From JACKEQ01 sp041389565 (GTDB lineage: Bacteria; Myxococcota_A; UBA796; GCA-2862545), in NCBI GenBank assembly GCA_041389565.1, contig JAWKRP010000012.1, positions 62,001 to 126,000 of the forward strand: 64,000 bases of DNA. Reading direction: 5' to 3'. Made by a program: the position numbers and the translations under genes. Shown here in pieces: positions 59,146 to 64,000 of the stretch. The notes beneath the pieces are model-generated. The model was not told where the DNA came from and made no database searches. It saw only the letters and a program-made list of their open reading frames with translations. Numbering within the stretch: position 1 is the first letter of the stretch; every line of letters starts with the position of its first letter.

Positions 59146-61197
59146 GTGATGGAGCCCTTGGAGGGCGCCAGCAGGAACCGAGTGGGCCGCTACCATCTGG
59201 TCGAGCGGCTCGCCGTGGGCGGAATGGCCGAGGTCTTCCTCGCGTGCGAGCGAGGTACGCACGCGCTCGATCGCCTGCTCGTCATCAAGCGGATCCTCCC
59301 TCACCTCGCCGACAACGAGGAGTTCGTGCGGATGTTCATGACCGAGGCGCGCGTGGCCGCCCGGATCAACCATCCGAACGTGGTGCAGATCTACGAGCTC
59401 GGTGAGGCCGGCGGCTTCCCGTTCATCGCGATGGAGTACGTGTCCGGCTCCACCCTGAAGGAGCTCGTGAAGGCCTCGCGCAAGGCCGACACCCGCCTCC
59501 CGCTGGCGATGGTCGTGCACATCATGGCGCAGGCGTGCGCCGGAGCCCACGCCGCACACGAGCTCACCGCGCCCGACGGCCAGAAGCTCAACATCGTCCA
59601 CCGCGACCTGTCGCCGCACAACCTGATGGTCACCGACGACGCCCTCGTGAAGCTCCTCGACTTCGGCATCGCGAAGGCCGAGCAGGGCATGGACCACACG
59701 CGTACGGGCATGCTGAAGGGCAAGGTCTCGTACATGTCGCCCGAGCAGTGCAAGCAGCTCAAGCTCGATCGCCGGTCCGACATCTACGCGCTCGGCATCG
59801 TCATGTGGGAGCTGTTCGCCGGGCACAAGATGTTCTTCGGCATGAGCGAGCTCGCCACGATGCAGGCCATCGTCACGGGCGACCTGAAAGACGTGCGCGA
59901 GTCGCGTCCCGACGTTCCGGAGCCCCTGCTGGCCGTCATGAAGAAGGCCATGGCCTCCAGTGTCGACGACCGGTACGACACCGCAGACGCCATGCGCCGC
60001 GCGCTCCTCGACGCCGCCGAAGAAGCGAAGATCGTCGTCGACGAAGACCGCGCCGGGCGCTTCGTGCGCACACTGCTCGGCGAGGTCCACGAAGAGCGCC
60101 GGCAGCACGTCACCACCGCGATGGAGAAGACGCTCGTCACGCTGAGCCGCGCGCAGCCGCCCTCCACCGAGGATCTCGCCGTCAGCCAGCACACCGAGAC
60201 CTCCGCGGCACCCATCCCCACCACCGGGAGCTCCGCGCCGCGGAACCTCACGCAGACCACCGTGGCCACGTCCGCCGCGAGCGCGTCCGCCGGCATGCTG
60301 TTCGGGGTCGCCGCCACCATGGTGCTCGTCGCGGTCGGCGGAATCGCGCTCATGTACGGGCTCGGGCTCGGCATCTTCGCGCCCGATCCCGATGCTCTGC
60401 CTCCCGAGATCGTGCCCGCGGGCGCACCGGTCCACGTCACCATCGCACCCACCCTGAGCCCCGACGAGCTCTCCGCCGATCTCGACCCCCTGCGCCGGTA
60501 CCTCCAGCAGAAGGTCGACCGGCCCGTGCTCTTCGAGATCGCCGACTCCTATGAAGACTCGTCGCGCAAGGTGCTGTCGGGCGAGGTCCACTACGGCCTG
60601 CTGCCCTACAACACGCTCATGAAGACCCTCGAGCAGGACAGGAACCTGCCCGTGTTCGCCCACGAGGTCGTCGACGGCAGCGAAGCGAGCGACGGATACC
60701 TCGTGGTGGCGCGCACCACCGATGCCGACACCGTCAAAGACCTCGTCGGCAAGAAGCTCTGCTACACCGACAAGCTCTCCAGCACCGGCTACAAGCTGCC
60801 CCGGCGCTACCTGCGCGAGAAGGGCCTCGATCCCGACAAGGACTTCCAGGTCCACTTCTCGGGCAACCACCAGCAGGTCCTGCTCGACGTGATCGACGGC
60901 ACCTGCGACGTGGGCGGCACCTACGCGGGCAACTACAGCACGGCCACGCAGGCGGGCATCCCGGTCGCTCGTCTGCGGATCCTCGTGCCCCGCACGGGCA
61001 GCACGCCGCACGATGGCTGGGTCGCGAGCCACGATGCGGATCCCGAGATCACCGAGGCGATGCGCAAGGCCCTCCTCGCCTTCAACCCCAAGCGAGACCT
61101 GAACTCGGAGCGGCTCGGGGAGAAGAAGCGCGTCACGGGCTATGTCGTACCTGAGCCCGAGTGGCTCCAACAGGATGATCCGGAGGACGCCCCCTGA
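59146..61197 (+). CDS. Transmembrane Ser/Thr kinase with PhnD-type extracytoplasmic sensor domain
   Basis: A 683-residue receptor kinase. The PknB-like kinase is at about 14-290: GGMAEVFLA loop, IKRI (K48), IVHRDLSPHNL (HRD 152-154), LDFGIAK (172-174), GKVSYMSPE. A Ser/Thr-rich juxtamembrane follows, then a membrane helix at about 383-405. The outer part (about 429-665) resembles PhnD-like phosphonate/phosphate-binding proteins: VTIAPTLSPDELSADLDPLR, YLQQKVDRPVLFEI, YGLLPYNTLMK, LVGKKLCYTDKLSSTGYKL, GTCDVGGTYAGNY. GGAGGA lies upstream; GTG 59146 and ATG 59149 are alternative starts. It follows pcs by 25 bases. Confidence 0.88.
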   Translation: MMEPLEGASRNRVGRYHLVERLAVGGMAEVFLACERGTHALDRLLVIKRILPHLADNEEFVRMFMTEARVAARINHPNVVQIYELGEAGGFPFIAMEYVSGSTLKELVKASRKADTRLPLAMVVHIMAQACAGAHAAHELTAPDGQKLNIVHRDLSPHNLMVTDDALVKLLDFGIAKAEQGMDHTRTGMLKGKVSYMSPEQCKQLKLDRRSDIYALGIVMWELFAGHKMFFGMSELATMQAIVTGDLKDVRESRPDVPEPLLAVMKKAMASSVDDRYDTADAMRRALLDAAEEAKIVVDEDRAGRFVRTLLGEVHEERRQHVTTAMEKTLVTLSRAQPPSTEDLAVSQHTETSAAPIPTTGSSAPRNLTQTTVATSAASASAGMLFGVAATMVLVAVGGIALMYGLGLGIFAPDPDALPPEIVPAGAPVHVTIAPTLSPDELSADLDPLRRYLQQKVDRPVLFEIADSYEDSSRKVLSGEVHYGLLPYNTLMKTLEQDRNLPVFAHEVVDGSEASDGYLVVARTTDADTVKDLVGKKLCYTDKLSSTGYKLPRRYLREKGLDPDKDFQVHFSGNHQQVLLDVIDGTCDVGGTYAGNYSTATQAGIPVARLRILVPRTGSTPHDGWVASHDADPEITEAMRKALLAFNPKRDLNSERLGEKKRVTGYVVPEPEWLQQDDPEDAP

Positions 61198-63002
61198 TCG
61201 CATTGCTCGCCACTGCCCTGGCCGCGCCGCCCTTCGAGTCAGGGCCCATCGAGCCCGTGCCGGCAGTGCCGAACGCAATCGCGGTGGCCGACGGCGAGCT
61301 CCTCCTGGTCGGTGAGCAGGGCGTGTGGATCCGCGCCGGAGACGGCTGGTCGAAGACCGACCTCCCCGGCGCCACAGCCATCGTGATCGAGTCCGACGAC
61401 GCCTTCCTGCTCTGCGGGCCCAGCGGGGTCACGCGCTATGCCCTCGACGAGACGCGCATGTCGGAGGTCCCCTGCCGCGACCTCGCGTTCGCGGGCGATG
61501 CCCTGTGGGCGCTCGGCGAGCAGGGCGTGATCGACGTGTCCACCGGCGAGCCCGTCGATCTCGGGCGGCCGGTCGAAGCCCTGGGGGGCGGGCCCGAGCG
61601 AGCCTGGTTGTCCGGCAACAGCCTCGTGGTCGACGGCGTCGACAGGCTCGTGTTCCCCGGCGCGACGGGCGTTCACCGCATCGACCGCGAAGACGTCCCG
61701 TCCCGATGGGCGCTCGTGCACCCCGACCGCCGTCTGCTCGGCCTGCTCGCCGCCACCGGGCTCGAGTCCGCGTGGCCCCAGCCCATCGCCGCCACGGCCG
61801 TCACCGTCGGCGACCTCGGGAACGACGGCACGCTCGAGATCGTGCTCGCCGGTCCGGACGGATGGATGCCGCTCACGCTGCCCGGCGTCCGGAAGTCCGA
61901 GCCGCTGGCCGTCCCCGCGCCTCGCCCGATCCCCATCCCCGCTCCGGAGCCCCCTCCGGTGTGGAAGCGTCCCGAGACCGCCTCGCTGCTCGGCGTGCGC
62001 ATGCCGCGCTTCGGCGGGCTCCACCCCGACCCCGACTACGACCAGATGTTCGTCGGCGGGTTCGGCGTGGCGGTGGGCGAAGCCCTCGGTCCCAACCAGC
62101 TCGCGGTCGGCTTCTCCCCCGCCGCAACCGGGGGAATCGAGCGCGGCGGCAAGCGGATCCGCTCATACTTCGGGGCCGACAGCGCGCCCCTGTTCGCGTG
62201 GGTCGGCGATACGGGCGGCATCCACCTCGCGATGGCCACCGGCGGCATCTCGTTCGGAAGCGACCGCCTGCGCGCCGGTCCGTTCGCGTCGATCGGCCTC
62301 CTCGGGGCCGGCGCCGGTCTGCGCGCGGTGTTCACGCCGTTCGAGAGCCGGGCCGGCAAGCTCACCGGGTTCGAGGGTCGCCTCACCTGGTTCGCTCCGC
62401 ACGCGGGCCACGCATCGCTGTACTACGTCAGCGCGTTCCCCCTCGGGCGCCGCTACGGGCCCGCCAGCGAGCGCTCGATCCGGCCGTCCGCCTGCCACCG
62501 GTTCGGGTTCGGGTTCGGCGCGGCCGCGGGGGTCTCCAGCACCGAGCTCGCGTGGGAGTTCGTCGGACGGGATGTCGGCTACCAGGTGAGCGGGTCGCCC
62601 GCGATCAGCCTGTCCTGCGACAACGGTGGCAAGGCCAGCGGCTGGCACATCGGCGGCGAGACCGCCCCGTTCTTCTTCTACCGGGTGCCCACGGCCGACG
62701 GCGGGGCCGACCGGCGCCTGCACCAGATGGGCACGATGACCGTCGGGCTGTACGCAGGCGGGAACAAGCTCCGGGTCAGTCCCATCGCGACGGCCGGGAT
62801 CTGGTACCTCGGGGGCGGGCTGCGGGCGATCGTCACCCCGGTGGTCACCGCCGGGGGTGTGCACCACGGCATCGAGCTCCGCGGCGTCGCGCTGTTCCCG
62901 TCCTCACCCGCGGCCCAGGGCATGCTCCTCTACCATGTGTGGTTCGACCCACGCGCCGGGCGCGACAAGCCGCAACCGGAGACTGGAGAAGACGACTCGT
63001 GA
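61194..63002 (+). CDS. Exported protein: beta-rich N-terminus and beta-barrel-like C-terminus
   Basis: About 602 residues from a proposed CTG start at 61194, which overlaps the kinase stop as CTGA and lies six bases after GGAGGA (61182-61187). This start gives a compact signal peptide LIALLATALAAPP; the next candidate, TTG 61203, is 15 bases from the box and would shorten it. Residues about 20-230 are beta-rich with propeller-like repeats (DGELLLVGEQGVWIRAGDGW; DLGNDGTLEIVLAGPDGWMP). A Pro-rich linker at about 235-255 follows, then a C-terminal part (about 265-600) of alternating strands typical of an outer-membrane barrel. Function unknown. The gene couples to the tricorn gene by GTGA. Confidence 0.72.
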   Translation: MIALLATALAAPPFESGPIEPVPAVPNAIAVADGELLLVGEQGVWIRAGDGWSKTDLPGATAIVIESDDAFLLCGPSGVTRYALDETRMSEVPCRDLAFAGDALWALGEQGVIDVSTGEPVDLGRPVEALGGGPERAWLSGNSLVVDGVDRLVFPGATGVHRIDREDVPSRWALVHPDRRLLGLLAATGLESAWPQPIAATAVTVGDLGNDGTLEIVLAGPDGWMPLTLPGVRKSEPLAVPAPRPIPIPAPEPPPVWKRPETASLLGVRMPRFGGLHPDPDYDQMFVGGFGVAVGEALGPNQLAVGFSPAATGGIERGGKRIRSYFGADSAPLFAWVGDTGGIHLAMATGGISFGSDRLRAGPFASIGLLGAGAGLRAVFTPFESRAGKLTGFEGRLTWFAPHAGHASLYYVSAFPLGRRYGPASERSIRPSACHRFGFGFGAAAGVSSTELAWEFVGRDVGYQVSGSPAISLSCDNGGKASGWHIGGETAPFFFYRVPTADGGADRRLHQMGTMTVGLYAGGNKLRVSPIATAGIWYLGGGLRAIVTPVVTAGGVHHGIELRGVALFPSSPAAQGMLLYHVWFDPRAGRDKPQPETGEDDS

Positions 63003-64000
63003 TCCGCCCCCTCATCACGCACCCCGCCGTTCGGGGGGAGCGGATTGTGTTCGTGAGCGAAGACGACCTCTGGTCGGTCGACCTCGATGGCGGGCTCGCC
63101 CGTCGGCTCACGAGCGGCACCTCGCGCATGCGCACCCCGCGGATCTCCCGTGATGGCCGGCAGATCGCGGTCTCCGCCGCCGAAGAGGGCGCACGCGAGG
63201 TGTACGTGCTCGACGCCGACGGAGGGCCGCTCACCCGCCGCACGTGGGTCGGCGCGAACCTCTCCGTCGTCGGGTACGACCCCGCTGGCGCCATCGTGTT
63301 CGGGTCGTCCCACGAGCAGCCGTTCAGCAAGCACGAGGTGCTGTACAGCCTCGACCCCGGCCGCGGGAGCCCCGTGCCGCTCGGGCTCGGTCCCGCAGTC
63401 GCGCTCGACTGGGCCGCCGACGGGCGCCGCGTGCTGTGCCGGCACTCGGTCGACCTCGCACACTGGCAGCGCTACCGCGGCGGCCGCATGGGCCAGCTCT
63501 GGATCGAGCAGCCCGACGGCACGTTCGTGCGCCTCGTCCACGACGGCAACGTCGCGAGCCCCCTGTGGGTCGGCGACCGCCTGTTCTTCCTGTCCGACCG
63601 CAGCGGGCACGGGAACCTCGTCAGCTGCCTGCCCGACGGCACGGATCTCCAGAAGCACTCGAAGCACAAGGGCTTCCCCGCGAGGCTCGCGACCCACGAC
63701 GGCGCGAGCATCGTGTACGTCGTCGCCGGCGACCTGTGGAGGTTCGACGTCGCGTCCGGCAAGGCGCGGATGCTGAAGGTCCAGACCCGCAGCCAGCGCA
63801 CGCGCACCCAGGTCCGGTACCCGTCCGCGAAGTCCCACCTGCAGGCGTACGCCCTGCACCCCCAGGGGCACTCGTTCGCGGTGGTGAGCCGCGGAAAGCC
63901 CTTCGTGGGCGGGCACTGGGAGGGTCCGCTGCTCCAGCGGGGCACGCAGGAGGGCGTGCATCACCGCCTCGCCACCTTCCTGGCCGATGGCGAGCGCATG
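62999..64000 (+). CDS. Tricorn-type protease, N-terminal propeller part (cut by window edge)
   Basis: At least 334 residues in frame from GTG 62999 to the last base, no stop. The sequence is the six-blade N-terminal propeller of tricorn-like proteases: RIVFVSEDDLWSVDLDGGLA, RRLTSGTSRMRTPRISRDGR, YRGGRMGQLWI, NLVSCLPDGTDLQKHSKHKG and LQAYALHPQGHSFAVVSRGK. The S41 catalytic domain would lie beyond the window. Tricorn degrades oligopeptides released by other proteases; exported relatives occur in bacteria. The GTG overlaps the upstream stop as GTGA. Confidence 0.88.
   Translation, partial: MIRPLITHPAVRGERIVFVSEDDLWSVDLDGGLARRLTSGTSRMRTPRISRDGRQIAVSAAEEGAREVYVLDADGGPLTRRTWVGANLSVVGYDPAGAIVFGSSHEQPFSKHEVLYSLDPGRGSPVPLGLGPAVALDWAADGRRVLCRHSVDLAHWQRYRGGRMGQLWIEQPDGTFVRLVHDGNVASPLWVGDRLFFLSDRSGHGNLVSCLPDGTDLQKHSKHKGFPARLATHDGASIVYVVAGDLWRFDVASGKARMLKVQTRSQRTRTQVRYPSAKSHLQAYALHPQGHSFAVVSRGKPFVGGHWEGPLLQRGTQEGVHHRLATFLADGERM

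Overview
This 64 kb window is GC-rich, densely packed chromosomal DNA from a bacterium, most likely a myxobacterium-like (Myxococcota, formerly Deltaproteobacteria) lineage. That placement is inferred from gene content: two eukaryote-like Ser/Thr kinases with non-standard attachments, large TPR proteins, a TIGR02996-domain protein, a DUF4340 protein beside GrpE, an LPP20-like protein, a tricorn-type protease and many small lipoproteins. No rRNA gene or species-level marker is present, so the exact taxon is open.

Layout. 1-5182 is the right end of an integrated mobile element. It holds a BRO-N antirepressor cut by the window edge, a small ORF, a two-gene overlapping operon of unknown function, and a large serine recombinase whose last codons lie inside a host tRNA-Pro gene. 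5171-15805 is a long run of minus-strand core genes: slt-like transglycosylase, a truncated globin, YjbQ, dnaE, an LPP20-like protein, lipB and tRNA-Val, then infC-rpmI-rplT, a lipoprotein, a MerR regulator and tRNA-Pro. 15.9-30.2 kb holds an M50B protease, TPR-grpE-DUF4340, an ECF sigma/anti-sigma/bactofilin-like operon, an 1871-aa TPR protein, a lipoprotein with repeated PCLS motifs and an outer-membrane-type protein. 30.3-35.8 kb holds tRNA-Thr, sufT, a trypsin-like protease, a double-parvulin PPIase, a TlpA-type lipoprotein, a glutamate-cysteine ligase and an HhH protein.

35.8-44.8 kb holds rlmB, phoH, an exported protein, secF, secD and yajC on the minus strand, with queA-tgt divergent from them. 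44.9-51.4 kb holds a lipoprotein, an exported discoidin-like protein, a TIGR02996 protein, trmL and manC, with gmd divergent. ManC and Gmd make GDP-mannose and GDP-4-keto-6-deoxymannose.

51.4-64 kb is the most unusual part. A kinase/NTPase fusion is coupled to a PlsB-like acyltransferase and a GpsA-like reductase, both lacking residues normally needed for catalysis. After a TonB-like protein and a DUF938 methyltransferase come a CHT1-like choline transporter coupled to phosphatidylcholine synthase (Pcs), then a transmembrane Ser/Thr kinase whose outer domain is a PhnD-type solute-binding domain. That kinase is coupled to an envelope beta-barrel protein and a tricorn protease that runs off the edge. 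I read this as a lipid/choline supply module next to a sensor kinase; the functional link is inference.

Gene packing is extreme. About fifteen neighbouring pairs overlap by exactly four bases (NTGA), and these overlaps decide several start codons. Two genes appear to start at CTG behind a GGAGGA ribosome-binding site. A repeat of about 30 bp sits at three convergent gene junctions.
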